Shown here: one piece after another, positions 1-12,645 of the stretch
Position numbering within the stretch: position 1 is the stretch's first letter
Layout: each line of letters begins with the position of its first letter
NCBI GenBank assembly: GCA_022495005.1
Contig: JAGYXB010000665.1
Span: 434,001-498,000 of the forward strand
Reading direction: 5' to 3'
Length of the DNA: 64,000 bases
Source of the DNA: Rhyacophila brunnea
Lineage: Eukaryota > Arthropoda > Insecta > Trichoptera > Rhyacophilidae
The notes under the pieces: model-generated
Seen by the model: only the letters and a program-made list of their open reading frames with translations
The model's database searches: none
Told to the model about the DNA's origin: nothing
Program-made: the position numbers and the translations under genes

Positions 1-812
1 AAAAAATGACTCAAATGGTCAATCACAAGTATCAATTTATTGAAGGGTAATATTTACTATTTTGGGTTTGTGTGGCTATTTTAACCTTGAATAGTTCATA
101 GGCTATACCGCTATGGGAAGACGTTGATTAAATAGGTAGGTAATAGAAATATTTTCATACCTTGAGTCAGGTTCATATGAAGTGCCAGAAGTTGTTTGTG
201 AGCTCATATTCGCCAGAAGAGCGGTGAACACCGACAGAATAGGAGTTCTAGTATGCTGATAGAATATTGACTTCAAAATCATAAAAGCTTCAAAATAACA
301 ATGTACCTAGGTATAAAATGTAATCTAAAAAATATGTTTAAAAGTTTAAACAGGAACCAAGTAAGTACTTAATTAAAATGTTTATGAATATAATTTACTT
401 GTATGCAATTCCGATTACATTATATTACGCTGATACAAACACAACTGCATCTACTTTGCTGAGTCTATAAATTATCTGATCGAAAACTGCTTCATTAGCC
501 TGATTTCAATTCTGAAACTCCCAAAAAATTGACGTCTACAGGTCTACGCCAGATCACGGATAATAAAATGTAAATTAAATTTGTCTATGGCACTCAAAGA
601 CTCAAATGTCAAATAACCAAAGAGCTGGTTTAAACATTATATTATTATATTGATTGAACCGTTTAACGTCTGCTTTTTTTTGCGATCACAGCTTTAGTTA
701 AATAAATAATTGAGGATGCATATTTGAAATAAATAAACAATGTTTTGTTTTCTTGCGTTTTCATGACCATGCGATCTTTGCACGCTTGGAAAATGGCAAC
801 ATAGATAATAAT
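1..812. other. AT-rich flank, no gene seen
   Basis: AT-rich sequence without a convincing open frame, splice-supported exon, RNA gene or recognisable repeat. Short open frames here have no family resemblance. Confidence 0.5.
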
Positions 813-2603
813 CTGTACCTCAGAGGCAGACGGATGCAAGTGCCAAATACCCAATTGTTCAGGAGAGCCAAAAAACAATTTTTATTTTAAACGAATATTC
901 ATAACTTCTAAGAAAATATACATATTATAATGATCATTATTTTTTGTATTCTAATTCAATTAAAGTACTTCTGGAATATGTAAGAAAGGAATAAATATAA
1001 TACAATTTTATATCTAAAATAAAAAAAAAAAAATCTTAGTGTGGATTTGCATCCTTCTGCCTCTAAAGATATTTTGTTAAATGTGGATTTGTATCTTATT
1101 TACCTCGCCAAAATAAAACAAATTATAAGTTAAAAAAAATTATAGGTATAAATATAACAAAGCAAACACATTTTTTTTTAAATTTTATTATGTTTTCATC
1201 ATCATCACCAGCCTGAATCTATTCACTGCTGGATGAAGGCCTCGCTAACCTCCAAGTTGATTCCACTTCTCTCGTCCCTGTGCGTTGCGTTGTCAAGTTT
1301 TTCCGCAGAACTTTATCATTTCATCGATCCAGCGGCCTCTAGATCTACCGTGCGGATGTTTTGTACCTCTTGGATACCACTGGATGAATAAATTTGTCCA
1401 ACGATTGTTCTTTCTTCGACCTATGTGTCCAGCCCATTTCCATTTGAGGTTTTTAGCAAACTCTATCACATCATTAATCCTTGTCCACTCATTCTTCTTT
1501 TTGTCCGTTTGCGTTATGCCCGGCATGCACCTTTCCATTCCACGTTGTGCTACTCTAAGTTTCTGGATCTCTCTTTTACTTAGGGTCCATGTTTCACACG
1601 CATGTGATTACGGGAAGTACACACTGGTTGAACAATTTGCACTTTAGGCACAGTGGGAGGTCATTTTTGAAAAAAATATTCAGGCGGCCAAAAGCACTCC
1701 AGCCTATCTTTACTCTGCGAATAATTTCATCAAATATACATCCATCTATAGACACTTGTCTTGTTGTGCTATAGATAGATGTAGTTTTTCACCTGTTCGA
1801 GCTGAATGCCATTGATGAGGATCTTTTTTTGGCCCGCAAAGCAGTTGAACATGACTTTCTTCTTTGACACATTTATTTTCAAGCCTACTTTGTTGCTTAC
1901 TCCAGCGAGTTCCTGCATTCTGCTTTGGAGGTCTTCTGAGTCTTGCAAACTACTATTTATTGTCATCGGGAAAGCGCAGATGACTCACGTATTCTCCATT
2001 TATGGGGACCCGCGTCATTCCAGTCAAGTTCTCTAAATAAGTCTTCAAGTGTAGCTGTAAATAGTTTAGGTGAGATTGTATCACCTTGTCGGACTCCTTT
2101 GCTGATAGGAAATGCGCGATGGTTTATGGAGATGTTGTTGCGCTACTGTATATATTATTGAAAATATTTATATAGCGCCCGAGGATTCCTTGATTTCTGA
2201 GTGCATCGAGTATTGAAAATTTCTTCATGGAATCGAACCCTTTCTCATAGTCTATAAAACCCATGGATAGCGGCAGCTTATATTCCTGTTACCGCTCTGA
2301 TGTCTCTGATGACTTGGATATGGTCCATAGTGCTGTATCCTCCTCTAAAGCTCGTTCTCCTGGCTGGTTCTCGTCTAGTATATATTGCAGACAGTTTGAG
2401 AGAATTTTATCTTAGTGGATTATTGGATTTGCATCCTTCTGCCTCTAAGGTAGGTATGGCACTTGCATCTTTATTCTATGCATATCTTGGACTAGGACTT
2501 CCATCTCTGTGCCTCTAATAAATAAAGCCTTTAGCATGACGATTCTTAAAAAAAATCATTTTCCCCAAAAATGGAGTTGCATCCGTCTGCCTCTGAGGTA
2601 CAG
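813..2603. repeat. 1.8-kb unit bounded by a perfect 27-bp inverted repeat
   Basis: Positions 813-839 and 2577-2603 are exact reverse complements over 27 bases (core TTGCATCCGTCTGCCTCTGA read outward on each side). Similarity continues for about 15 bases beyond the repeat on both sides. Two further, diverged copies of the core lie inside in the same orientation as the right end, at about 1046-1068 and 2427-2449. The interior holds an RTE-type reverse transcriptase fragment. The arrangement could be a non-autonomous DNA transposon with subterminal repeats, or two inverted copies of a short repeat beside an RTE insertion. No clean target-site duplication was found, so the true ends are uncertain. 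Confidence 0.6.
1195..2440 (-). mobile_element. RTE-clade LINE reverse transcriptase fragment, 5' truncated
   Basis: Read on the minus strand from about 2440 down to 1195, the translation gives in order a GYSTMDHIQVIRDI-like RT block, a MGFIDYEKGFDS-like catalytic-aspartate block (broken by stops and frameshifts), a KVGLKINVSKKK..EQVKNYIYL palm/thumb block near 1966-1769, and a C-terminal block with WKWAGHIGRR and RGRWIDEMIKF near 1538-1293. These are typical of RTE-type elements common in insects. The 3' end has the CATCATCATCACCAGCCTG-type tail at about 1198. The N-terminal endonuclease half is missing and several lesions show it is dead. A more degraded copy lies at 39.87-40.53 kb. Confidence 0.8.
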
Positions 2604-2760
2604 ATATTATGTATTGGTTTGGGGATTGGCTACACTGTCTTTTGACTTTTCGATTCGATTCTAATTCTAATTTCTAATCAATTTGACGTCTGGCCGGATT
2701 TTTCTGCGAGATATTTTATTTATTTTTATACGAATTTATATTATCTTGACGGACTGAAAT

Positions 2761-2802
2761 GAAGTGAAATATTTTATAAAATACCCAATATTATTTCACT
2801 TC
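2761..2802. repeat. Short hairpin upstream of PIGN start
   Basis: An 11-bp perfect inverted repeat (GAAGTGAAATA at 2761-2771, complement at 2792-2802) lies about 60 bases before the PIGN start codon. It may fall in the promoter or 5' UTR. A pyrimidine-rich stretch ending TTTCAG at 2846 could also be the acceptor of a 5' UTR intron. Confidence 0.4.
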
Positions 2803-2858
2803 ACCAGAGCATACATTTCATGAACAATTGTATGCCTGTCTTTCAGTATTGAGCAAAA

Positions 2859-5800
2859 ATGCTCGTATTCTGGGGCTTTGTAATCCATATAATATTCCTT
2901 GCTTCGATTTTTGACATATATTTCAAGTCACCGGTAATTAATGGAATTCCAGAATATAATCCTAAGGGAAAGGCGCCAGCTTCTCGGCTCGTTCTGTTTG
3001 TTGGAGATGGCCTTAGAGCGGAATCTTTCTTCAATAGTCAAGAGGCTCCTTATTTAAAGTAAGCTTTTTTCATTTATCGTTTTATAGCAAAACAGATTTT
3101 CCTGTAAAATAAGCATTAATATGCCAAGATCTGACAGTTACAGCAGAGATTCCTTATCTTCCATTATTTCTTATCTCAGACAAGGTGGTTAAATATATTT
3201 CACTATTAACAACCAATATTGTAGTTATATTCGAACCTAACTAAGTATGTTATTTCAGATCTATAATTAAAAGTCGAGGTTCATGGGGTATTTCTCATAC
3301 CCGTGTCCCAACAGAATCTCGGCCTGGCCATGTCGCCATAATAGCTGGCTTCTATGAGGATCCATCAGCAATAGCTAAAGGATGGAAAGAAAATCCCGTG
3401 GACTTTGATTCAGTATTCAACAAAAGCCTCCATACTTGGTCTTGGGGAAGTCCTGACATTCTGCCGATGTTTGCAAAAGGAGCAACTGGAGATCATATAG
3501 CTACACACTTCTATAGTCATGAAGAAGAGGACTTTTCTGGAAAAATATCTACGTCAATGTTGGACACATGGGTTTTTGACAATGTTAAATCATTTTTTAA
3601 TGCAGCTCAGACAGATTTAACACTTGCAAGTAAATTAAAGAGTGATAAAATTATTTTCTTTCTTCATTTATTGGGCCTGGACACGGCTGGTCATACTCAT
3701 AAACCTTATTCCAAGTAAGTGGGACATTGAATATGTTTAGAATTTATCTTTTTTTTGGTACATATAATTAATTATATCCAGTTTTACATTTCATCAATTT
3801 TTAAATAAAATTGTATCACTGTAGTGTATGCCAAATTAACTGGTTAAAAAAATTTCAAAGATCAGTATTTTTACATAGGTATATCACAGAATAACATGTT
3901 ATATTAATTATTGAATTACTCAATTTAGAGAATATCAGGAAAACATAAATGTGGTTGACAAAGGTGTTGCTGAAATTGAAAAAATAATTGAGGAATACTT
4001 TAACCATGACAATAAAACGGCGTACATATTCACTGCCGATCATGGAATGACTGATTGGGGTGAGACCAAACAATATATTTATTATAATACTTATTTACGA
4101 TGTACACAATACCTTGCTTTTCTGCAGAAGAGTATGTTCCTGGAAAGTTGACTGAAAAGTGAAATGCCATATATCGAATCATTCATTATTTCCGTAGGAT
4201 CCGTTCCAATTTTAGAAAAGTTTTTTGAAATAGCTTTTTGTTTATTTGAAAATAACACTTCCATTACACAAATAAATACCATCCTCATGAGGATTAATTT
4301 AGAGTACGATGTTCACTATGTAGTTCAGTAGTCCTAGTGCTAAATGAGAACTTATGACAATTTATTTCAGGAAATGAAATCAATAAAAATAAATAATCAT
4401 TTATAAAATTAAATTATTATCATTCTCACTTACAAAATTTCTAGGATCACATGGTGCAGGAAATAGTCATGAAACCGAAACGCCTATAGTTGCATGGGGT
4501 GCAGGAATAGCAACTCCTGAAAAGAGTTTAACATCCCAAGAAGACATTCCATTTCATCTTAAAGAAAAGCGGAAAGATATATTCCAGGCCGATATCTGTC
4601 CTCTTATGGCTACTCTTATTGGTGTGGCCACTCCTGTTAATTCTGTTGTAAGTGGACAATCATTGGATAAAAATCTAAATTCTTTTCTTTATACATACCT
4701 AAAAGTCTGAAAGAATTTCCTATATTGTTACCTTGTTTATGAACAGAATAAAACATAATTTCATTTTAAATCCATCAAGTATAAATCTTTTGATAGTATT
4801 AATATTATTTTTCATTTTATTTTTAGGGTGTCCTCCCCTATGTTTATCTAGGATCTGATATAGAAGTAAAAGCCAGGGGCCTTTACAGCAATGCCAGGCA
4901 GATGACAGCCCAGTACAATAGAATACGAGAAATGATTGAAAATAAATCAATAAAGCTTCTTTTCAAACCTTTTGTCAATTTAACGGAAATAAAGGTCTCA
5001 GAAAAAATTTATCATTTGAATAGATTACTGCATAACAAAGACTTCAGTAGTGTGGTAAATATTTAAAATTTCATTTTATATTCCATTTCCCTTTTGAATC
5101 TAAATTAATAAACTTATATCGAAACGATATTTTCTGCTTATTGCATCCTTACATTTTGCAGTGGTCTGATTGACAATTTTTTGAATTGTACATACCTATT
5201 CATAATTTTCAGATCTTACAGAGCAAAGATTTGATATCTCTCAGCTTGTTGGGATTGGAGCACTATCACAACTATTACCAAGATATCCTATTGAAGTGTA
5301 TGACAATGTCATTTGTTGGGTGGATCTGTTTTCTTTTGACAGTACTTCTACAAGGAATGAAGGATTTTGAAAATCTTGACAAATCAACTAATGCAGCAAA
5401 AAAATTACTTCAGCACTCTAATCACAAAAATTGGCTTAAACATCCAGTGATCAATTCATTCTATGGAATTGTATATTCAATTACACTAGGATTAACTTAT
5501 GGTAGGCTGAATGATATTAATTTATTACTTAATTCTAAAATTTGATACATAATAGAACTAATTTCATTTAATAAAAATATTATAAAAATTTTCGGTGTTT
5601 CCGAATGCCTGCTTCTGATACCTTGGTTTGCGAGTTCGAATCTTGCGTCTTAAAAATTTACATGTTATTTTTTCGCAGTGTGTTTGAATCCAGTGTTATA
5701 GTATGAATAGATAACAACCATAACACATCAAGAAGAATCATAATATGTTTTATTGGTCTTTTATTATTTTTTTTGTTTTATTTTGACCTTCCCGGTCTCA

Positions 5801-8800
5801 AATCATCCATTCCATGAATATTATTTTTAGTTCAAGAACTGCCACTGCAATATTATACCTATTTCACATTGCCTATACTTCTTTGGTGGAGGGTAACCCT
5901 ATCGTGGAATCTATGGTATAATTTCCTCAAGATGTATGTTGCGGGATCAGTAATCAAGAGTTGTATATATATTTCAAAAATTATAATTTACCTTGTCGGG
6001 ATTAACATTCTGGTGAGTATTTTATTAAATTAAATATTATTTATTATTATTATGCAAATACAAAAATATATTATAATATATATGTAGATGATTGACGTTT
6101 CGATATGTATATGGCTAATGGCTAGGTACATACATAGATACTTGCATACATTTATTTTACCATACAATACGTTCGAATTTATAATTAGGTGTATGCATTC
6201 TTCCACCGCTGGGCTCTGAGTATCGCCTTATTGGGATTAGCGTTGTTTCCACTCAACACTAGTAGGAAAACTGTTCCAAGATCACTACTTCTTTGTTGGA
6301 TGACAAGTTGCTTATCGCTGGCCGGTTTTTCATTTTTACCTGTGATTGGTAAACAGGATGATCAACACTTGGTGTAAGTATCATAAAATATATTGAGTAA
6401 TAAAAATAAATTATAACATGTTGACAGGTACGAGTAACTAGAGTTGGGTATTTCCTGAGAAAATCTCATTCTCGAGATTCGGGATTTCCAGAACTGATGA
6501 CGTTTTGAATTCTCGAGATTCGGAATTTCCAGAAAAGAATTCTCGAGATATCGGGAAATTTAAAAAAAAAGCCTGTAAGAATCCTAAAATCAGTGTAAAA
6601 ACAGACAATTTCCAAAAAAATATATTTTTTTTTAATTGAATGTAAGAAGACAAATAAAATAGAAGTAGGAAAACAAAAATAATTCAAAATATTACTTTTA
6701 AAATAGAATTTTAAAAAACACATACTGTCAACAGCAGCCTCTGACAATCGCGTACGCTTTTGAGACACAAAATTCCCTGATGTTGCAAAAATTGCGTTCA
6801 TTTTGAGTCGACGTTGGCTTAATTGTGTTAAATGCCCCGATCAGTCTTTGAACGTTTTGTGTTTTCTGTCCACTTATTTCATATAGAAAATCGTTTTTTC
6901 AATTAATATTTGATAATAAAGAAATCCCGAGAAAAGATTCTCGAGATCCGGGATTTCCCGAAATGTGAAAAATTTCAATTCTCGAGATTCGGGATGGAAA
7001 GTCTCGAAAATTTCTCGAGAATTCCCGTCGGGAAATTCAACTCTACGAGTAACTAACTGTAATATCTTCTACACTCAGGCTGCAGCGTAAAATTGCAAAG
7101 TCCTACCACAGTGTTAGGTTATTGCTTAGACTTTGAATGCAATACAGTAAACTTGAGTAAACTTTACTGTCTTGTGTTAATATAATTATTATTTCTCAAT
7201 GAATAGAATGACAATACTTTACTGCCGCAAACAGTTTACTTCATTGCATTCAAACTTTATATAATTACTCGCATTGTGATCAGAACTACCAATTTTTACG
7301 CAGCAGCCTGACTCTTAAAGCAATTACTAACCACCGATATGAAAAGGATAAATTTCATCCATCTAACTAGACTGCCCAATTTAAAATTCATTAAACCAGA
7401 GATTATAATTATCTTCATTTAATTTCAAAATAAGTTCAGACATTGAACAAATGATTTATTAAAAAGAATTATAGGTAACAAACGTATTGTGACATTATTG
7501 ACATATCTAAAAAGCCATGTCACCAGCATTTTGTTTATACTATGTCACAACTTTTGAGATTTGGTAATCTAGCCACATATTATGTACTATTAATAATAGA
7601 CTACCGGTTGTAGAACATACATGCAATTTTTGACATCTGGCAGTATAATTACGAGGGTATGAAATAGGAACTTATGAGGGTGAATTTTATGACAAATTGG
7701 GGGAATCAACAACCTATAATGATATTAGTGATCACCGGCGATGGTCTGATCCAATATAACAAATTAAATGATTTACATCAAAATTCACAGAGGTTTATAA
7801 ATAGTTATTATTGTAAATTTTGACTTTTTCAGATCCAAATAATGAATTCAATGTTATTAATTTCAGGGCAATATCTGGTCTTTCATGGTTTGTATGCTGC
7901 CTAGTGTTTCTGTTTATCTACTCTTTGCCTATGCTCAAGCGAGGAAGAGAATCTAAAAAAGAAAACATAACGATGGTCTTGCCAGCGGTAATGATGATCT
8001 TTGCCCTTCAAAATAAATATTTCATCTCATATCAATTCTCAAATAAACAAGGTCTGCCTTTACTTGGTCAGATAATATCGTGGTCTTTAGCAGGTAATTA
8101 TTTTTTTATTTAGATAATGTGTATAAGACAGATCTCCACTTTTATATATTTATATCTGTTGTAAAAATTTTCAGCTCTGAGTGTTGTGGTGCCAATATTC
8201 TCTTCACGTTACATAATATCCAGACTGTTCTGCATCAATTCATGTCTGGCAGTACTATTTACCCTGCTGTCTGTCAGCCACGAAGGATTCTTTCTGTTGA
8301 TGCTCTCAATAAACTTGTTTTGTTGGCTCTCTATCGAACATAATACATCCAGCCTACGTAAGGGAATTAAGGTAAGGAAGATCTTCTAAAAAATGTCTTT
8401 ATTGATAATTTGGATATTCAAAAATAACTATGATTTTGATACCATATAAAACTAAATTACAAAATGCATAATTTCTTTTACCGTGAATTCATATTTCAAG
8501 TGTACTGTGAGTTTAAGTTGTTAAGTCGAATTTCATTATAACAGGCAAGTGCTTGCTGATTGATGCGGCTTATCGACTGAATTACATCATTGATTTGGCT
8601 AAAAGCTGCAATGTCTTTTAGCACAAATTTTTTTGGTGGTTCTTCAAGTTCATCTAGTTCTTTTAGTACTACTTACATATTATTAAATTTTAAAAGTTAT
8701 GTCTTTTTCATTATTGTGTTTTCACATTCGATGGCTTTCTAGTTTTTAAATCTTTCAAACAAGCCAAAACTCGCATTAAAATTTTGTTTACAGTTGTCAC

Positions 8801-11800
8801 CCTCCTTCTTCAAATCTCATGGATAATTTAAGTTCCCGTGACAAGTCTGACACTGTTTTACCGCACTCATGCTGTTTTATTATTTTTATTTTCATCTCCA
8901 AGTCTGTCTTTCTCTTATTTTTATCACTCTTGCAAGCCATTTTGGGAGTAAAAAAAATCACAAATAAATTATGTAAAAACAAAGCAGAACTCCAAATTTA
9001 AACCACAAGGAAACCACCGTCCCCAAGTGCACACAAAGGGTGACTAGCTTGACTAACTGCACATTAACATAACACAATCGATTACATCCTCTTATTTACG
9101 CCAGCAATGCACGCGGGGTGACAAAAACTTTTTATAATCTTTTTGTTTGTCGTAAATCGAGAACTCCACTGTATGTCGATAAATTTTTAAATGTTGCACA
9201 TATCTATACATGCCAGTGTGGTGTGTGCAGTTTGTAGCGCATGTAAGTAAAAGTAACTGGGTAAAATGTTAAATTCCAGAAACTAAAGTTATTCTTCATT
9301 GATGGCTATTTTGGTTATAATAGACTTCCTAGTCTTGATAATGGAATCATAACCAAAATATCTATTGACAGTTTTGTGGGTTTTTGTACCATGAGTGCAA
9401 TAAAATTGCATTTTGTTAGTACCTACTGGTACTCCGGAGGAAGGTGTATAATGAGGATTTGATGCTCTGGAGTTTTAATTTTTATGGTTTTGTGTAAGAG
9501 ATAGGCACATGAAGATTGAACATTGTGTTATGTATCTAGTGAAAGTATTAAAAACACAGAGATTTGGGTTAAAATTGGTCTGCGGACTAATTGTTTAATA
9601 CATAAAATTATACTTACTTAATTATTATTTAATTATTATAGGAGAGGTACACTTTGATTATTATTTAAGTATTTTAGATTGCAGGAGTGTTTGATTGTCT
9701 TGAAGAACGATGTGACGGGTCAGTCGATTAGCGTTACATATTTTATTGGGTTACACTGGTCACTTATTCGGGTGTGTAGATGGTTTATTATTAACACAGA
9801 AACACTAAAGGGTACACTTATAGGGGCGACCCACTCCTTGATTTAACTATTTAGGATGTAAATATTGATGCATGTGATTACGATGCAGATTTTTCACGGG
9901 AAATTTTGACTTCCTGTAGGACCACCGGCCTGTGGCCTGCCCTTGCGAAGGCAAATTTCTAACTGGTTTTATTTTTCAAAAACTAACATAATTCGAGGGA
10001 AAGTAAGACGCAGAGAAGAGGCAAAGGGGAAGCTAAAAATTATCAGATCTTGTTGCGTCTCAGCAAACTAACTGTATAATATTGTATGTTGCTTGGGCGG
10101 TATGGTGACGTTCACTCACTTTCACAAAGTATTTGAATTCGTTTGTTGGCCGGGGCGGGGGCTCTAAATTTGCGGGGCCGAACATTGAGATTTTAGAGAT
10201 GTAGATTTGAGATGGCGAATTACGGCGTTTTTATATAAGGTATACATGGGGTTGGTTTGGTTTACTACCTACTTGCTCACGCAAAAAAAAATCCTACTTT
10301 TGTAGGATAATCTGCTGTTATTTTTACAATAATGGACAAGACCATCATTTTCAATGTGCTACTTGCTATTTTTGCAAGAAAAAGATATCACAATCACTAT
10401 ACACACATTCCTAATATTGATAATAGACTGCTAAATCTTTAACGTGAGACCTGGCGGTGGCGCTCGTGTTGTATCTTGTCTATGTTTTTCGATTTCGAAG
10501 TATTGAAAGTAATGAAACGCGAGAGGAGGGAATGTAGTTCTCCAAGCCGCCCCGCCGCCTATCACCTCAAAGATTAGCCCACTGTACATATTAAACGTTT
10601 TTCAATGATTTATTTTTTACCAAAAATTTCTCGATATTCATTATTTAAAAATGTGATGGACTTATAATTTTATTAAATTTGTCTTTGCAGCTCTCTCAGT
10701 GTAGTTTTGCAGACACTGGAAAAAAAATAAGCTTAAGCAGGCTTACAGCAATCGACAGATCCTTAAACTCCGATGACTTTCGACGCTCATTCATATTTGT
10801 ATCCTTTATATTTTAATATGAATCATTTACACTAGTGGCATGCGGTTAGATGCTTTTTGTTTTGGGGATGCTGTTGAAAAAAAAAAATGTTCGTGTACCT
10901 ACTATTTCCTACATGTTCACCACTTAAGAGCGTACATAAGTGAAACGGCAAATAATTTTCAACAGTATGCGGGACATAATTTCGGCCACGTTGCCAGTCG
11001 GAGGGCGATAGTCGACTTGTTCGGGTGTCAATTTGTTTTGTGATAACGGAGGAATATATTCTTAAATCGTGTAAAGATGACTAAAAAACGTTCCGCATGT
11101 ACTTGAAAAAGAAAACATGTCAATGAATATGCCATTATTATTACGAATATAATAATAAATGTAACATTAAAAGGACGCATGTTGAATTTTTGACAAATTA
11201 TATTTCGTTTGGCTCGCGTGATTTGCACAATCCGCGCATTGCCTAGTCACGATCTTTTTAGACCATGCCTCAGCTGAAGTATAGCCTTAAGGTTTTGTAA
11301 CTATGTACTTAATTGAATTTTGGTAGGTAGTAAGTATAGTGTGTAATAATTATGTTTTATAGTGGTAGCTCTACAATATTCTAAACATATTATTTATATT
11401 CAATATATGGAACCTTTATAAGTATAGTCAAGTAAAATTTACCACATAAATTGTCTAATAAATACATAGCATAGGTTATTTTTTAAATAAATATTGGTAA
11501 CTATTGTTTAGTCCTGCTGCTGTTATAATTTTTTATTAAATTTAACGACATACTGTCTTTTTGATAATACCCTTAACTAAACACACAGCTGGTGTATATT
11601 ATTCTATCATTTTTTGGTACCGGAAATATAGCATCAATAAATTCATTTGATCCTCAATGGGTGAGGTGTTTCATAACACAATTTTCACCATTCACAATGA
11701 CAGGATTGATATTGTGCAAGACGTTGGTACCATTTCTATGTGTCGCCTGCACATTTTGTGCCATCAATTTGGTAGTGAAGGTAACTTGAATACTTACTAT

Positions 11801-12123
11801 GATTAAAATACATTATATAGATTAGAATGACTATGCAAAATTTTCGTACCCAATATTAACATATATTTTTTTTATTGCAGGCACCTACGGGTCATTTATT
11901 CTTGATAGTACTGATTTTTTGTGATCTCATGGGGCTTCACTTTTTATATTTAGTCACAAATAAAGGAAGCTGGCTTGATATCGGATCATCCATCTCTCAC
12001 TATGTTATAATGGAGACCACAGTACTGTTCCTGTCTATCCTCTACCTTCTTGGACAAGTTCTCACAGAAACTTCTGCATGGTCTCTGAGACGGGTTTTCA
12101 AGAAGGAGTCAAAAACATCATAA
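2859..12123 (+). CDS. PIGN: GPI ethanolamine phosphate transferase 1 (PIG-N/Mcd4), 13 coding exons
   Basis: ER-membrane enzyme that adds ethanolamine phosphate to the first mannose of GPI anchor precursors. Exons by splice-site reading: 2859-3058, 3259-3714, 3929-4059, 4445-4647, 4827-5054, 5213-5501, 5831-6012, 6189-6373, 7867-8093, 8175-8371, 10691-10798, 11589-11780, 11881-12123. Phases all close, giving 946 aa (human PIGN is about 930). Residues 2-22 form a membrane anchor. The luminal alkaline-phosphatase-like domain shows the [12 protein letters not shown] block (Asp50), [10 protein letters not shown] with the expected nucleophile Thr85, LDTAGHTH (Asp208, His212), TADHG (Asp256, His257) and SHGAG (His265), which are the metal and catalytic positions of the family. 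From about residue 400 a multi-pass membrane domain contains the family block [13 protein letters not shown]. The start is the first Met before the anchor. No lesions are seen, so it is probably functional. Confidence 0.95.
5588..5650 (+). repeat. Possible tRNA-derived SINE fragment in PIGN intron 6
   Basis: A B-box-like GAGTTCGAATC lies at 5632-5642 after a weakly tRNA-like stretch. No full cloverleaf forms and the A box is poor, so this is at best a SINE head or tRNA relic. Intron 6 (5502-5830) holds nothing else recognisable. Confidence 0.3.
6439..7045 (-). mobile_element. hAT transposon, internally deleted, in PIGN intron 8
   Basis: A 607-bp element with terminal repeats TAGAGTTG...CAACTCTA is flanked by an exact 8-bp target duplication CGAGTAAC at 6431-6438 and 7046-7053, the size made by hAT transposases. 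Subterminal repeats of the type CTCGAGATTCGGGATTTCC occur several times near both ends. On the minus strand about 6801-6707 encodes [20 protein letters not shown], which matches the C-terminal hAT dimerisation domain. The rest of the transposase is gone, so this is a deletion derivative of an autonomous hAT. It lies between PIGN exons 8 and 9. Confidence 0.9.
8505..9171 (-). mobile_element. pogo/Tigger-like DNA transposon remnant in PIGN intron 10
   Basis: The right end reads inward as TA then CAGTGGAGTTCTCG, a typical pogo/Tigger terminus. The left end at 8503 reads TA then CTGTGAGTTTAAG, an imperfect match. Minus-strand coding at 8940-8820 gives [20 protein letters not shown] followed by [12 protein letters not shown], the CENP-B-type helix-turn-helix at the N-terminus of Tigger/pogo transposases. 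Coding at about 8660-8525 ([15 protein letters not shown]) resembles the C-terminal tail. The catalytic core is deleted. The transposase family is well supported, the exact ends less so. Confidence 0.65.
9175..10690. other. Rest of PIGN intron 10 with a GC-rich patch
   Basis: No exon is seen. About 9880-10590 is markedly richer in G and C than the surroundings (runs such as GGCCGGGGCGGGGGC and AAGCCGCCCCGCCGCC) and is probably an unidentified repeat insertion. No terminal repeats or coding similarity were recognised. A small imperfect hairpin (CTATTTTGGTTAT and its complement) sits at about 9305-9360. Confidence 0.4.
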
Positions 12124-12569
12124 AGCTGAGTCGCTTTCCAAGATTTTCATTCATAATATGTGTAGCTTAAATTTTAGAACATGTAAAAAATCAGACTCGT
12201 TTATAGGATTACCTATGATGAATTAAAGATAATTGTGTGCAAGCTATTATGTGCGTGTATATATAAATATAATCTTTCATTGTGTAGTGATCGATTCAAT
12301 TGTTGAGTGATAAAAGAAGACTTAAAGTGACTGCATTTAAATAGGTATGTGAAACATATTTTGTTCACAATAGCACTTTGATGTAAAAAATAATTCCATT
12401 AAGCAGTTTTAAGATTAGTGATTTAATAATAACTATTTATTGTCGTAAAATGTGAGCAATACTATTCCATTAAATGAAATGTTTAGTAGATAATTATTGA
12501 ACATACATAATTTTGAAAACACTTCTGAGTAAATATAATAACCAATAGACAAAATCTTTTTTGAAAAAA

Positions 12570-12645
12570 AATGCAACACCAGCAGGAATTGAACCTGCGC
12601 CTCTCGGAATTCGCGCCCGTGCATATTGACTAATGCTATAGGCAT
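12570..12645 (-). repeat. tRNA-derived SINE fragment
   Basis: On the minus strand the B box GGTTCAATTCC (12595-12585) sits in a perfect 5-bp T-arm (GCAGG/CCTGC). Upstream a possible D-arm GCAT..ATGC is present, but the anticodon arm and acceptor stem do not pair. This fits a degenerate tRNA-derived SINE head followed by a poly(T) stretch, not a functional tRNA. Confidence 0.5.

Noticed and set aside
9300..9365. Imperfect hairpin that could be a microRNA precursor
   Set aside because: Only about 12 paired bases followed by mismatches; too weak without small-RNA evidence.
12570..12645. Functional tRNA gene
   Set aside because: Acceptor and anticodon stems do not pair; only the T-arm and B box are sound.
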